Positions 17,294-26,805 are shown, counted from the stretch's first letter. The stretch is DNA of 58,338 bases from Promethearchaeota archaeon (GCA_019058425.1 JAHPYZ010000019.1:1-58338), one strand, 5' to 3'. Notes: generated by a model from the letters alone, not told the origin. Program-made: numbers and translations.

Positions 17294-17752
17294 TTAAGCC
17301 TGAGCTTTCGCTTTAGCTTTTTCTTTTTTAGGTGTGGTTTTTGTACGTAGAGGACTGGGTCCTAATTTTCTAATTGTTTTGTCAATTTCTATAGCTTCAT
17401 TCTGAAATTTCTGACCTTCAGCTGCGGTACAGTAGATAATTTTTATTCTATCAGGGCTTATACCAACAACTTTCAAAATCTCTTTAACATACTCAACTTG
17501 TCTATATGCATGGTAGTTTCCAGTTTCATAATCACATTCACCAGGGTATCAAGCATTAATTACTACACCATCTGCGCCTCTTCCAAATGCTCGCATTATT
17601 AAGTCAGGACCTACACGTCCAGAGCAAGGTACTAAAACATTTCTAATTGAGTCTGGATATTGCGCTCGAATTGTACCCGCCATATCCGCTGATCCGTAAC
17701 CTCACTTCCAGCAAGCAAAAACAATTATTTTGATATCATTTTCTTCTGCCAT
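17294..17752 (-). CDS. mvhD: MvhD/VhuD-like Fe-S subunit, two selenocysteines
   Basis: A 152-residue electron-transfer subunit that links HdrA to hydrogenase or other donors. It is coding only if two in-frame TGA codons are read as selenocysteine. The N-terminus reads MAEENDIKIIVFACWK, then TGA at 17704-17702 (U17), then GYGSADMAG. Family members have WC.Y at this place. ADGVVINA is followed by TGA at 17551-17549 (U68), then YPGECDYETGNY, where relatives have Cys. Both TGA codons replace conserved Cys residues that bind the 2Fe-2S cluster. Translation stays homologous on both sides, so this is not decay. The ATG at 17752 has GAGAGGT upstream, inside the hdrA end. The tail is Lys/Ala-rich. VhuD selenoproteins are known in Methanococcus and Lokiarchaeota. 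Confidence 0.9.
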
Positions 17753-17765
17753 TTTTCTTACCTCT

Positions 17766-19742
17766 CTACTCCTCTAATGGTAATAATACATCTACGAATG
17801 CCATATATTGATCATCTCTAAAATATGTCAGTTCAATTGCTTTTGAAGGACACAAGGATGCGCAAGTTCCACACCCTCGACAATTGATTAAGTTAACTAC
17901 AATGTTTCCATTTTCATTTATCGATATTGCTGTATATGGACATGCTTCTATGCATTTATAGCATTTAGCGCATCGTTCATCTGATGGAGTAGCTCGAATT
18001 AACTCCATAGTATATTCTCCTTTTCCCATTGGTATACCTGCTACCGACGCTGCTCCTCTTGCTTGACTTACTGCTTTATCGATTTCTTTTTGTCCTTGAG
18101 CAGAACCACAAATATAGATTCCGGGTACCTTTGTACTAATTGGATCAAGCCGAGCATGATATTCTTTTAAGAATCCATCAGGACTTTTTTCCATGTTTAA
18201 TACTTTAGCAATTTGAATTGTTCCTTGAGACGGAAGGGAAGCTGAAGATAATACAACCATATGGAATTCCATAGAAACCACGGAATCTGTTCCAACTGGT
18301 TCAAACTGCACATTAAGGTTTTTTGTTAATGGATCTTCCTCAATTTTTCCAACTAATCCTTTAACAAATATTATTCCTGCTTCTCTTGATCTTCTATAAT
18401 ATTCTTCATAATCTTTTCCAGCACACCGCATATCTATATAGCAACAAAGAATTTGAGAATCGGGATACTCTGATTTGATTAGTTTTGAGTTTTTAAGCGA
18501 AAGGTTGCAACATATAACACTGCAATGAGCATTTTTATTTACATCCCTTGATCCAACACAGTTAATGAATAGAACCTTAGTAGGACGTTTTCCATCAGAG
18601 GGTCGTTTTAAGTGTCCATAGGTCGGACCGTTTGGGGCTAGAATCCTCTCTAATTCTATTTGATTAATTACGTTGTCAAAAGTTCCATAGCCATAGTCAT
18701 CTCCTTGGTAGAGATCCCAACCTGTAGCAACTATTATAGTTCCTACTTTGAGCTCTACTATCTCATCCTGCTGACTAAAATCTATTGCTTCTTGTTCACA
18801 TGCGTCTACACAAGCAAAACATTCAATACATGTTTTTCTATCAAGTTGTGATATTGCAGGTACAGCTTGGGCAAATGCAATATCAATAACCTTTCTTGCT
18901 GATAAATGTTCATCAAAATAATTACTCGTATAAACAGGGCATACATCTGTACATGTACCACAACCGGTACATTTGTCTTCAAGGACAAATCGAGCTTTTC
19001 TTCTAACTTTAACCTCAAAATTCCCTATATATCCATCAATTTCAGCTACTTCACTGTAAGATAAGATATCTATGTTAGGATGGCGATTTGCTTCAAGCAT
19101 TTTTGGACCCAAGATTCATATCGAACAATCATCTGTAGGGAAAGTCCTATCAAGCTGGGACATACGCCCACCGATAGTTGTATTTTTTTCAACTAAGTAG
19201 ACTTTATATCCAGCATCCCCTAAATCAATTGCTGCAGATAAACCCGCAATTCCTCCTCCTACTACTAGAGCTGCTGGTTCTACAGGTACAGTTTTAGTAG
19301 GCACATCTTCCAATAATTTTGATCGAGCAATACCAGCCTTAATTAATTCAATAGCTTTTAGGGTAGCCTTTTCACGTACTTCTGGAGCCTGATGTACAAA
19401 GGAACAATGTTCTCGAATATTTACAAATTCTAAGTATCTTGGAGGTAATCCCATCTCCTTTAATATGGCATGGAAAACAGGTTGATGAGTTTTTGGAGTG
19501 CAAGCAGCGACCAAAACCCTATTAAATTTAATCTCTTCATGTTTCTCTTTGATCTCAGAAGATCCGCCTTCAGTACATAAAGATAAATATGGATAAGCCC
19601 AAACATTTTCTAATTTATCTATCTCTTCAACAATCTTCGGAATATCTAAGATTCCTGCAATATTGATACCTCAGTGGCATACGAACACACCTATTCTTGG
19701 TTGATCTTCGTTATTGTTTTCATTGGTCTGTTTATCAGACAA
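17766..19742 (-). CDS. hdrA: HdrA-like flavin/iron-sulfur subunit, two selenocysteines
   Basis: The FAD-containing core subunit of heterodisulfide reductase-type complexes and the likely electron-bifurcating site. It has 658 residues if two TGA codons are read as selenocysteine. RIGVFVCH is followed by TGA at 19673-19671 (U24) and GINIAG; the family has CHCG.N here. FPTDDCSI is followed by TGA at 19118-19116 (U209) and ILGPKMLE; the family has a Cys. FAD motif VVGGGIAGLSAA lies near 150. Ferredoxin motifs are CTGCGTCTDVCP (near 250), CIECFACVDACE (near 285), CAKCYKCIEACP (near 590) and CRGCGTCASLCP (near 622). The start is TTG 19742, five bases after GGTGA. mvhD begins 13 bases downstream. 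HdrB and HdrC are not in this window. Confidence 0.92.
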
Positions 19743-20128
19743 ATTTCTCACCTTTAGTTAGACTAACCTCCTAACTTTTAAAGATCTATCATTTCTTGGA
19801 TTAGTCTTTTATCCTAATCCCTGAAATTCTAATGATAAAGTAAATAGTCTATATTATTAAAATTAAATTATTATGAAATTTCCGTATTATTATCAAATTC
19901 TTTCAGTATTTCGATATTTAATTTTAATATCCAAAGCGAAATTAGTCGATTTTAAACAAAAATTATTGTTTACCTTTCTATTTCAATTATTTACTCATAT
20001 TTTTTTATCAATTTTGATCATTATCTTCATGATTTTTGTTTCATTTTAATTAAGAATCATTCATCTATAATAGTACAAATAAATACCTTTTTTAAGGTAG
20101 GTTCCTATTTTAGAGATAGGTGTTTTCC
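19743..20128. other. Intergenic region between divergent hdrA and a membrane protein gene
   Basis: This 386-base AT-rich gap holds no gene I can support. On the minus strand near hdrA it contains the GGTGA ribosome site (19752-19748) and a seven-pair hairpin GGATTAG/CTAATCC (19820-19798, nine-base loop) in the presumed hdrA leader. At the other end a six-pair hairpin TACCTT/AAGGTA (20084-20099) and a five-pair CCTAT/ATAGG hairpin (20104-20120) precede the gene at 20129, and the second overlaps its AGGTG ribosome site. Confidence 0.5.
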
Positions 20129-20686
20129 ATGAGTGAAGAAAAAAGCAGAGAAGTAAATTATTTTGGATTTAAACTAAATCAAACTTCAGCTATCATCCTC
20201 TTCTTTTTAGCATTATCATCAATAATCAGTGCAATAAGTCCGATGTATAATTTTCTTTCTATGCTTATTGGAATGATACCAACACTACAGATAGAAGATT
20301 TGATGATGTGGTTAATTAATATTACATTTTTCTCGATAATATTATCTATAAATATTTTCACAGTAGTGATTTGTTCAAGAGTAAGAAATAATCACATTAA
20401 TGATGAGCATGGAGAAATATACTGGTTTGGTTTTGAAATCTCTGAAACTACTGCTACTGTTCTTTTTATTCTCTCTTTAATTGGTTTAATTGGATTTTTC
20501 ATGGCATTCTATGGATTTATTACCTCTCTAATAACACTTTGGCATTTATATAGTGGATTAGATGTATATTTTATAGTTTATCTTCTTGTTCCCCGAATTC
20601 TGAGTATCAGCATTTCTGTAGTCTTCCTTGCTATTGATATTTATACAATTCGAAAATGTATATTTGTAAAAAGAAAATTAAGATAA
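20129..20686 (+). CDS. Four-span membrane protein with internal duplication
   Basis: A 185-residue integral membrane protein with four membrane segments (about 15-45, 60-85, 105-135, 147-170). The two halves are related: EVNYFGFKLNQTSAIILFF near residue 9 and EIYWFGFEISETTATVLFI near 94 each open a two-span unit, so the protein arose from a duplicated hairpin. ATG 20129 is chosen because AGGTG sits six bases before it; a GTG at 20120 would overlap that site. The family is not recognised. It is followed by another small membrane protein on the same strand, which may be a functional partner. Confidence 0.6.
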   Translation: MSEEKSREVNYFGFKLNQTSAIILFFLALSSIISAISPMYNFLSMLIGMIPTLQIEDLMMWLINITFFSIILSINIFTVVICSRVRNNHINDEHGEIYWFGFEISETTATVLFILSLIGLIGFFMAFYGFITSLITLWHLYSGLDVYFIVYLLVPRILSISISVVFLAIDIYTIRKCIFVKRKLR

Positions 20687-20831
20687 CTTCAAGCTTTTAG
20701 ATGAACTCAATTATTATGAATTTACATCTGATTCTTATTAAAATTTAAATATGATAATTAAATTTTCAAGCTAAAATAGAACTAATGTAGATGAATTAAA
20801 AAATAATAAAATTTTATAGAGAAATTCAATT

Positions 20832-21320
20832 ATGAGCAATGTTAATAAATTCTATTGGATTTTACCAATAATAGGTGGAGTTATATCGATAATTGGCATT
20901 TTTATCCCAGTATGGTACTCTCCTCCGCCTTGGACTGAGTATGTTTGGATTATAGGGTATATTCATCATGTTACTGGAGGAAATGTAATAGCTAAAGCTC
21001 CTACTGAAATGTTTATTCCAAGTATTATTCCTACAATTTTGATATCAATAAGTTCTTTAATCGTCATTGTTAGTACGATAGTTAAATTAATAGGAAAGAA
21101 TTTCCTTCGTAATCCTGAAAATTTATGGATAATTATGGCTGTTTTAGAATTATGTGCTATAATTGGATATATTTTTGGGATACAATACGGCTTTTATTTG
21201 CATACTGATATTAATTTTTGGACAATATATCAAGTTCAATTTGGACTTTTCATACCATTCATCGGAGCTGGCCTTATTATTATTGGAACAGTATTAGGTA
21301 AAAGTATAAAAAGAGATTAA
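20832..21320 (+). CDS. Small four-span membrane protein
   Basis: A 162-residue membrane protein. Segments lie at about 8-27, 62-84, 97-115 and 132-152. The first loop (28-60) is Trp/Pro/Tyr-rich (WYSPPPWTEYVW) and is probably outside the cell. No motif of a known transporter or enzyme is visible. It lies 145 bases after the preceding four-span protein on the same strand and converges on the methyltransferase gene ending at 21341. The frame is real by hydrophobic pattern and codon use; function unknown. Confidence 0.55.
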   Translation: MSNVNKFYWILPIIGGVISIIGIFIPVWYSPPPWTEYVWIIGYIHHVTGGNVIAKAPTEMFIPSIIPTILISISSLIVIVSTIVKLIGKNFLRNPENLWIIMAVLELCAIIGYIFGIQYGFYLHTDINFWTIYQVQFGLFIPFIGAGLIIIGTVLGKSIKRD

Positions 21321-21340
21321 TAAATAAAAATAAATTAAAT

Positions 21341-22921
21341 TTAACTCATTAGAGTCATTATATTTGCTAATTCTTTCATTTTTTTCGCTCCTTTAACCTT
21401 TAGCTTCCCAGAAAGCATTTTACCTATCATTGCAATTTTTGATAATTTACCACCACTAAAATCAAAAAATAAACCTGCTGGGCATGCAAGTAAACCATCA
21501 ACCCTCAGATTTTTTAATGTTTCCTCATCATTCCTTACATGGTCTACTTCCAATCTTCCATTTTCTACCTTAATTAAAGCACCATATCGTTGGTCAGTGA
21601 GATTATATAAGAAGCTCATCTTTGCGTCTGCATATTGTTCCTTAAATTTAGGGCTATCATTAATTTTTCCCATTTGTCCCCATAATAAACCTGCTAGGCC
21701 CTTTCTCTCTTTTTCTTTAGGAGGTTTTTTCTTCGCCTCTTCAGTATTTACCCATTCATCAAAAGCCTCTCTCTTTGGCACTACAAAATTTATGTCATCC
21801 AAGTTATCTGCGATCGGTAATTTTCCATATGTATGAGTAGCAGCTACAGCAGCATGGATATGATCTGAAGGAGTATCATAGGGTACATTCATAAGGAAAA
21901 TACTTAAATTATGATCACGAGCAAAGGCATCAATATATCTCTTAACCGTATCTACAATTTTATCAATTGGACCATCACGTAGTAATCGGGCATTTATACC
22001 CGCAGTTACAGTAACAGACTTCCCTTCTTTGCGAAATTTTTCTGTGTAATCACGAACTGCTTCAAGGGGATACTCGTGCCAACGTCCCATACCTAAAAAT
22101 ATGGCAGGAGTTCCTCCCATGCTAGCAATTTCTACATCAAAACTGTCATGAAGGATTTTAGGATCAAATTTTTCTATCCTCTCTTCACAATAATCCCCAC
22201 TTACATTCATTGTAGTAACCCCGATTCTTTTTGCATTCTTCTCAAGTCTTTCATTATAGGGGACTACCCATTCTTTCATCTCATCAGGGGACAAATTTGG
22301 TATACAAGCCCAAGCATCAGCTCCTATTCCCATTAAAGCATCAGTAGCTTCATTTTGAGCCTTAACCGAAGGGGTTAATACATCATCAACGATAAATTTA
22401 AATACCTCATGAGCAAAATCTGGTTTTTTTCTCATCGCTTTAATAAGTGCTGGAAAGCCCATCAATCCTACTGCTAAACTAAAGGGTGAGCAAAATGCAA
22501 CCATTCCCATATCGGTTTGGGCTAATCCACCCGATTTCAATAATGACGGATATCGACCAGCTGTATGGAAATCAACTTTTTTCATTTTTAGTTTTCTAAG
22601 ATCTTCTGGACTCTTAATTAATGGATCACGAAAATCTATAGTAGGCATCGAATTTTCACCATAAATTAACTTTCCCCCTAATGCTTCTACTTCAAGATCA
22701 TACATATCAAATCCTCCTGCAGGACTATCCAAATTATAATAACGACCTACTATTTCACCCATTTCGAAATTAAAGTTAAAATCGGTATAAAATCTTTTAG
22801 CGGGTGATTTTGTAAGATACATTACATGATCATGACATTGAGCTCCAATAGTTAATGTTCCTTTATCTCCTCTTGAAATGAGACTTCCTAAATCTTTTTT
22901 AACTTCTCCTGTCTGAGACAC
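21341..22921 (-). CDS. UroD-family corrinoid methyltransferase fused to SCP2-like domain
   Basis: A 526-residue fusion. Residues 1 to about 375 are a uroporphyrinogen-decarboxylase-type barrel as in MtaA, MtbA and CmuA, enzymes that move methyl groups between a corrinoid protein and a thiol or other acceptor. Residues about 430-526 (YGALIKVENGRLEVDH to the LSGKLKVKGAKKM end) match a sterol-carrier-protein-2-like fold that can hold a hydrophobic ligand. At the place where MtaA has the zinc motif HxC before Gly, this protein has MNVSGDYC, so the usual ligands are changed and the acceptor may differ. The GTG at 22921 lies one base after the stop of the corrinoid gene, with GGGGGTG upstream, so the two are translationally coupled. 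Confidence 0.82.
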   Translation of the reverse strand: MSQTGEVKKDLGSLISRGDKGTLTIGAQCHDHVMYLTKSPAKRFYTDFNFNFEMGEIVGRYYNLDSPAGGFDMYDLEVEALGGKLIYGENSMPTIDFRDPLIKSPEDLRKLKMKKVDFHTAGRYPSLLKSGGLAQTDMGMVAFCSPFSLAVGLMGFPALIKAMRKKPDFAHEVFKFIVDDVLTPSVKAQNEATDALMGIGADAWACIPNLSPDEMKEWVVPYNERLEKNAKRIGVTTMNVSGDYCEERIEKFDPKILHDSFDVEIASMGGTPAIFLGMGRWHEYPLEAVRDYTEKFRKEGKSVTVTAGINARLLRDGPIDKIVDTVKRYIDAFARDHNLSIFLMNVPYDTPSDHIHAAVAATHTYGKLPIADNLDDINFVVPKREAFDEWVNTEEAKKKPPKEKERKGLAGLLWGQMGKINDSPKFKEQYADAKMSFLYNLTDQRYGALIKVENGRLEVDHVRNDEETLKNLRVDGLLACPAGLFFDFSGGKLSKIAMIGKMLSGKLKVKGAKKMKELANIMTLMS

Positions 22922-22922
22922 T

Positions 22923-23570
22923 TTAAGACACCCCCATCAATTTCTTTGCTTTTTCTACAGCATCAAATGCATCTTTACCCCAAGCATCAGCACCTATTTC
23001 GTTAGCATATTCTTGAGTACAGGGGACTCCACCTATCATCACTTTAATTTTATCTCTTAAACCTTCATTATTAAGTCTGCTCATTATTTCTTTCATTTCT
23101 AACATCGTGGTTGACATATAACAACCTAATCCCAAAATGTTAGGATTCACTTCTTTTACTTTTTGTATAAAAGCATCTTGAGATACATCTTCCCCTAGAT
23201 CAATAACTTCAAAGCCTCCGCCTCGTAAAGTTGCGTTAACCATAATCTTACCAAGATTATGCATATCTCCTGCTACTGTTCCTATTACAATTTTCCCTGA
23301 TTTTGCAAGCGCTCCCGCTGACAATTTTGGTTCTATGACTTCCATAGCCAATCGGAAAGCTTCAGCACATAATATTATATCTGTGTGAAAATACACATTT
23401 TGTTTCCACAATTCACCAGCTTCTTGTATTCCGGGTACAATTCCTTCATTAACAACTTTAAGTGGTTCTATTTTTTCCTTTAATGCTTTCTTAGCAAGTC
23501 CTTGAGCTATTTCATCATCTCCTTCAAGAACTGCTTTTTTTAATTTATCTAACGTACTTGAAACACTCAT
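22923..23570 (-). CDS. Corrinoid-binding methyltransferase protein (MtaC/MtbC-like)
   Basis: A 215-residue cobalamin-binding methyl carrier. Residues 1-85 form the helical cap domain. Residues 88-215 are the Rossmann-like B12 domain with GDMHNLGK (near 107), matching DxHxxG, whose His is the lower ligand of cobalt. GCYMSTTM and IGGVPCTQEYANEIGADAW follow as expected. The partner methyltransferase is the next gene. No substrate-specific methyltransferase (MtaB, MtmB or MtbB type) lies beside it, so the methylated substrate is unknown. The pair is a two-gene operon. Confidence 0.92.
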   Translation of the reverse strand: MSVSSTLDKLKKAVLEGDDEIAQGLAKKALKEKIEPLKVVNEGIVPGIQEAGELWKQNVYFHTDIILCAEAFRLAMEVIEPKLSAGALAKSGKIVIGTVAGDMHNLGKIMVNATLRGGGFEVIDLGEDVSQDAFIQKVKEVNPNILGLGCYMSTTMLEMKEIMSRLNNEGLRDKIKVMIGGVPCTQEYANEIGADAWGKDAFDAVEKAKKLMGVS

Positions 23571-23724
23571 TAAATCATCACTATAATTTTATTTTAAAGA
23601 AGATATAAAACTTTTAAAATTTGAATATCTCCATTTCAAAATTCAACTTCTTTATTTATATAGTTTTAAATCTTTTTAAGAAAAATCAACACCAAGATTT
23701 TCTTCTGAGAAATTTTATCTATAT

Positions 23725-24201
23725 TTATAATTTTAAGATCATTTCTTTATCTCCATCATTTTCTCGAAAACCATATTTCTCATATAAGTGTCTTCCACCA
23801 AGAGTAGTATGTAGAACTATTGATTGAATCCCTCTACTTTTTATTTCTTCAAACAGTTTCTCAAGTAATGCTGAGCCGATACCTTTTTTACGCCATTTAG
23901 GTTTTGTATACATGTTCATAATATAAGCAAATTTACCCGTTATATTAACAAAGTGGGGTGGTTTTTGGAGAAAAGATAAACCACTTGTAGCAATGATCTC
24001 ATTATCAAATTCTGCAAACCATGCTATAAACTCATTGGATTTCATATTATTTAAAAAGAAATCTTTTAAAGAATTTTGAAATATCTCGAATTCCTTATTG
24101 GGCGGATATTCTTGAATTTCCTTTAAAAACTCAATACGAAATTCTATCAATTTGTCTATATCATTAAGATTAGCTTTTCTTAGTGAATACATACTTATCA
24201 T
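23725..24201 (-). CDS. GNAT family N-acetyltransferase
   Basis: A single-domain GNAT of 158 residues. YSLRKANLNDIDKLIEFR opens the fold, MNMYTKPKWRKKGIGSALL (near 95-113) contains the acetyl-CoA loop RKKGIG, and HTTLGGRHLYEKYGF closes it. The length and motifs are complete. ATG 24201 or ATG 24192 could start it. It is a single gene between the corrinoid pair and the aldehyde oxidoreductase pair. Substrate unknown. Confidence 0.88.
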   Translation of the reverse strand: MISMYSLRKANLNDIDKLIEFRIEFLKEIQEYPPNKEFEIFQNSLKDFFLNNMKSNEFIAWFAEFDNEIIATSGLSFLQKPPHFVNITGKFAYIMNMYTKPKWRKKGIGSALLEKLFEEIKSRGIQSIVLHTTLGGRHLYEKYGFRENDGDKEMILKL

Positions 24202-24324
24202 TTAATTAGAGTTATATTTAATCCTTTATGATAATCAATGGAGTATTCTTAATATTTTATCTACTCGGATCGAAAATATATAAAAAAATAGTATAATAAA
24301 TAAAAGAAATTTAAAAAAATTAGT

Positions 24325-24882
24325 TTATGCTTTTGTTTCTTCTAAAATGTCACCAAAGAGTCGTTTTACAGCATCAATTCGCTTCTCTTCACCAATTTGT
24401 TCTACATCTTTTAATGAGATAGCTTCTTTTGGACAGACATCAATACAAGCTGGATATTTTTCACCCCTTTCGGGATCGATATAATCTTCCTTCATTGTTT
24501 CACAAAGATCACAGATTAAGGCTTTTTGAGATTGTATGTGTAAACTTAAAACTCCAAAATCGCACGCACGAATACAAAAGGCACAACCATTGCACTTATC
24601 ATCATCAACGATAATTGAGCCTGTTTCTTTATCTTGTTCTAAAGCTTTTTCTGGACAACTTCGAACACATGGGGCATCATCACATTTTTGGCATGCTAAT
24701 GCGACATTTAATATAGGTTCAATCCTTACTCTATGAATTCTAGTGTTTATAGGGTTAAACTCACCATCATGCACGAATGAACAAACAGATTCACATGTTT
24801 CGCAACCCGTACATAAATTTGGGTCTACAATAATAAATTGGTGGACAACACCACCTCTTTTTTTCGTTGCACTTTTTGACAT
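24325..24882 (-). CDS. Four-cluster ferredoxin partner of aldehyde oxidoreductase
   Basis: A 185-residue iron-sulfur protein of the DmsB/HycB type with four 4Fe-4S motifs: CTGCETCESVC (near 24), CQKCDDAPCVRSCP (near 65), CNGCAFCIRACD (near 97) and CDLCETMKEDY followed by CIDVCP (near 123-150). It starts just after the stop of the aldehyde:ferredoxin oxidoreductase gene. GGAGGT in the end of that gene is its ribosome site, so either TTG 24885 or ATG 24882 begins it. It most likely accepts electrons from that enzyme. Confidence 0.88.
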   Translation of the reverse strand: MSKSATKKRGGVVHQFIIVDPNLCTGCETCESVCSFVHDGEFNPINTRIHRVRIEPILNVALACQKCDDAPCVRSCPEKALEQDKETGSIIVDDDKCNGCAFCIRACDFGVLSLHIQSQKALICDLCETMKEDYIDPERGEKYPACIDVCPKEAISLKDVEQIGEEKRIDAVKRLFGDILEETKA

Positions 24883-24885
24883 CAA

Positions 24886-26805
24886 CTATTTACCTCCAGT
24901 AGGTTTTAATTTTCCAATTACAAAATCTAATCCAAGAGATTTTAATGCTTCATCAGTTGGAATTCCTGTCTTAGGATCCCAACCTCGAGCTTCATAATAA
25001 CCGCTCAGTAGTTTCTGATATCCATCTTCCTTTAAAGTGACTCCCTTCGCAGGTCCTTTTGTATGTGCTTCTTTAAAGAACCTCTCAGGAGGATGATCGT
25101 CATCTCTTGTCCATCCTTCTCGAATGTTAAAGCATTTAGAAAGAGTAACAATAGCATCTCCTCTATTCTGTATAAATTTATCAGTTACCGGAATTCCAGT
25201 GACAAGTTCAAAAACTTTTGCCATCTCCGCGTCGTCTTCATAGATACCTCGAGTAAACTTACATACAATATAGGAATCGATAATAGCGTAAATATCTTCT
25301 AATTCTTTGATAGCTTTTCCTCTTTCAACGGGTTTATCATAAGCAAATCTATCAAATTTTCCTTTTGCATCTAATCCATAAGCTCCATTTCTTAAATGGC
25401 ATGCTCCTCTGATTGATACACTTTCTCCGACAGCAAATGAAGACATTCCATGAAGATCAAAAGCAGGCATTTCCAAACCCTTAATATGCATACCATAATA
25501 ACCAGCTTTTTTCTTACCCATTTCTTCTAATCGTATACCTGCTTGTCTTGTACCATCACCGAAAATTTTTCCAGCAAATCCTTTACCTAAAATCATTTCT
25601 TCGGTAAATTTTGCTAAATTCACTGTAGACCCAAAAGGTAATTCATAACCTAAGTCTTCCTTAGTAACAATACCTTCTTCATAAAGCTCGCAACACATAG
25701 CACTTGTTACCCCACCACTTATCGCATCTATACCCAAATCATCACATAATTGAACGCACTTAAATACTGTTGGCCAATCTGAACATCCTGTGGCAGTACC
25801 GAACCCATAACAAAGTTCTACATCTATACTGGCATATAAGTTAGGCCAATGAGGATGTGTTTTTGGTACTTTTGTAATATGATCACAGGCAATGGAACAT
25901 TGAGAGCATGCAACCTTTTTTACTACCCAATCATTATTAAGTGTTTCTCCTGTAAACGTTCCATCATCAATTTTTTCCCAGGTTCCTTCTCGGTAATTAT
26001 GTGTAGGCATCATTCCAAGTTTATTATAACTTGTAAGGCCCGCTGGAGTTCCCAAATCTCTATATTTAGCTGTAGCAGGACCATTAGCAACTTTAATTAA
26101 TTTTCTAGCTAATTTATAAAACTCAACTGGTTTTGCTACTTTCACGCCTTTAGTACCTCTAAAGCATACAGCTTTAAGGTTTTTCGATCCCATGACAGCA
26201 CCCATCCCAGTCCGTCCTGCTTGTCGATTACGATCATTTGTTATGCACGCCATTCTGCTCATTCGTTCTCCGGCAGGTCCAATTGCCATAACTGCTAGCC
26301 TATAGTCTTGAAATTCTTCTCTCAAAAGTTCCTCTGTATCCCAACAACCTTTTCCCGCCAGATCTGGACAGGGTACAAGATAATAATCATCATCATCTAT
26401 CACCATATATGAAAGTTCTGGTGCTTTCCCTTTGAATACAACCATATTGATACCAGCGCGGCGAGCTTGAGCTCCAACAGATCCAGAGGATATTGCCATA
26501 CCAAACATATCAGTTAGAGGAGATTTAGCAAATACACCATATTTAGAACTTGTTGGTAGTATAGTAGCTGGAAATGGTCCATGTGCATATACGAACACAT
26601 TCTCTGGACTTAAAGGATCAACTCCCGCAGGACATTCATCCCATAGGATTTTAGCAGCAAAACCATATCCCCCAATCCAGTCGCGACAGAATTCATTAGA
26701 TAAAGTCGATTTACTTATCTTTCCATCAGTTAAATTTACATCAAGTCTAACTTGTGAATAACCTGAAATCTTATCAGGAATAGGTATTTCTTTAGTTTTA
26801 CTCAT
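24886..26805 (-). CDS. aor: Aldehyde:ferredoxin oxidoreductase, tungsten type
   Basis: A 639-residue tungstopterin enzyme that oxidises aldehydes to acids, or the reverse, with ferredoxin. GGYGFAAKILWDE near the start, NRQAGRTGMGAVMGSKNLKAV (near 195) and GIDAISGGVTSAM (near 350) form the pterin-binding framework. The 4Fe-4S ligands are CSQCSIACDH (near 300) and a late Cys in IVCKF (near 512). The length is normal for the family. A GTG at 26814 is possible, but ATG 26805 with GTGA upstream fits better. The ferredoxin gene follows directly. The exact aldehyde substrate is unknown. Confidence 0.93.
   Translation of the reverse strand: MSKTKEIPIPDKISGYSQVRLDVNLTDGKISKSTLSNEFCRDWIGGYGFAAKILWDECPAGVDPLSPENVFVYAHGPFPATILPTSSKYGVFAKSPLTDMFGMAISSGSVGAQARRAGINMVVFKGKAPELSYMVIDDDDYYLVPCPDLAGKGCWDTEELLREEFQDYRLAVMAIGPAGERMSRMACITNDRNRQAGRTGMGAVMGSKNLKAVCFRGTKGVKVAKPVEFYKLARKLIKVANGPATAKYRDLGTPAGLTSYNKLGMMPTHNYREGTWEKIDDGTFTGETLNNDWVVKKVACSQCSIACDHITKVPKTHPHWPNLYASIDVELCYGFGTATGCSDWPTVFKCVQLCDDLGIDAISGGVTSAMCCELYEEGIVTKEDLGYELPFGSTVNLAKFTEEMILGKGFAGKIFGDGTRQAGIRLEEMGKKKAGYYGMHIKGLEMPAFDLHGMSSFAVGESVSIRGACHLRNGAYGLDAKGKFDRFAYDKPVERGKAIKELEDIYAIIDSYIVCKFTRGIYEDDAEMAKVFELVTGIPVTDKFIQNRGDAIVTLSKCFNIREGWTRDDDHPPERFFKEAHTKGPAKGVTLKEDGYQKLLSGYYEARGWDPKTGIPTDEALKSLGLDFVIGKLKPTGGK

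Noticed and set aside
17294-19742. Reading the broken hdrA and mvhD frames as pseudogenes
   Set aside because: All four interruptions are TGA, none is TAA, TAG or a frameshift. Each sits on a conserved Cys, and a SECIS-like hairpin follows. Decay would not give this pattern.
15976-19742. A complete hydrogenase-Hdr complex
   Set aside because: Only hdrA, mvhD and an FrhB/FdhB-like gene are present. HdrB, HdrC and hydrogenase large and small subunits are absent from the window, so the electron donor and acceptor cannot be named.
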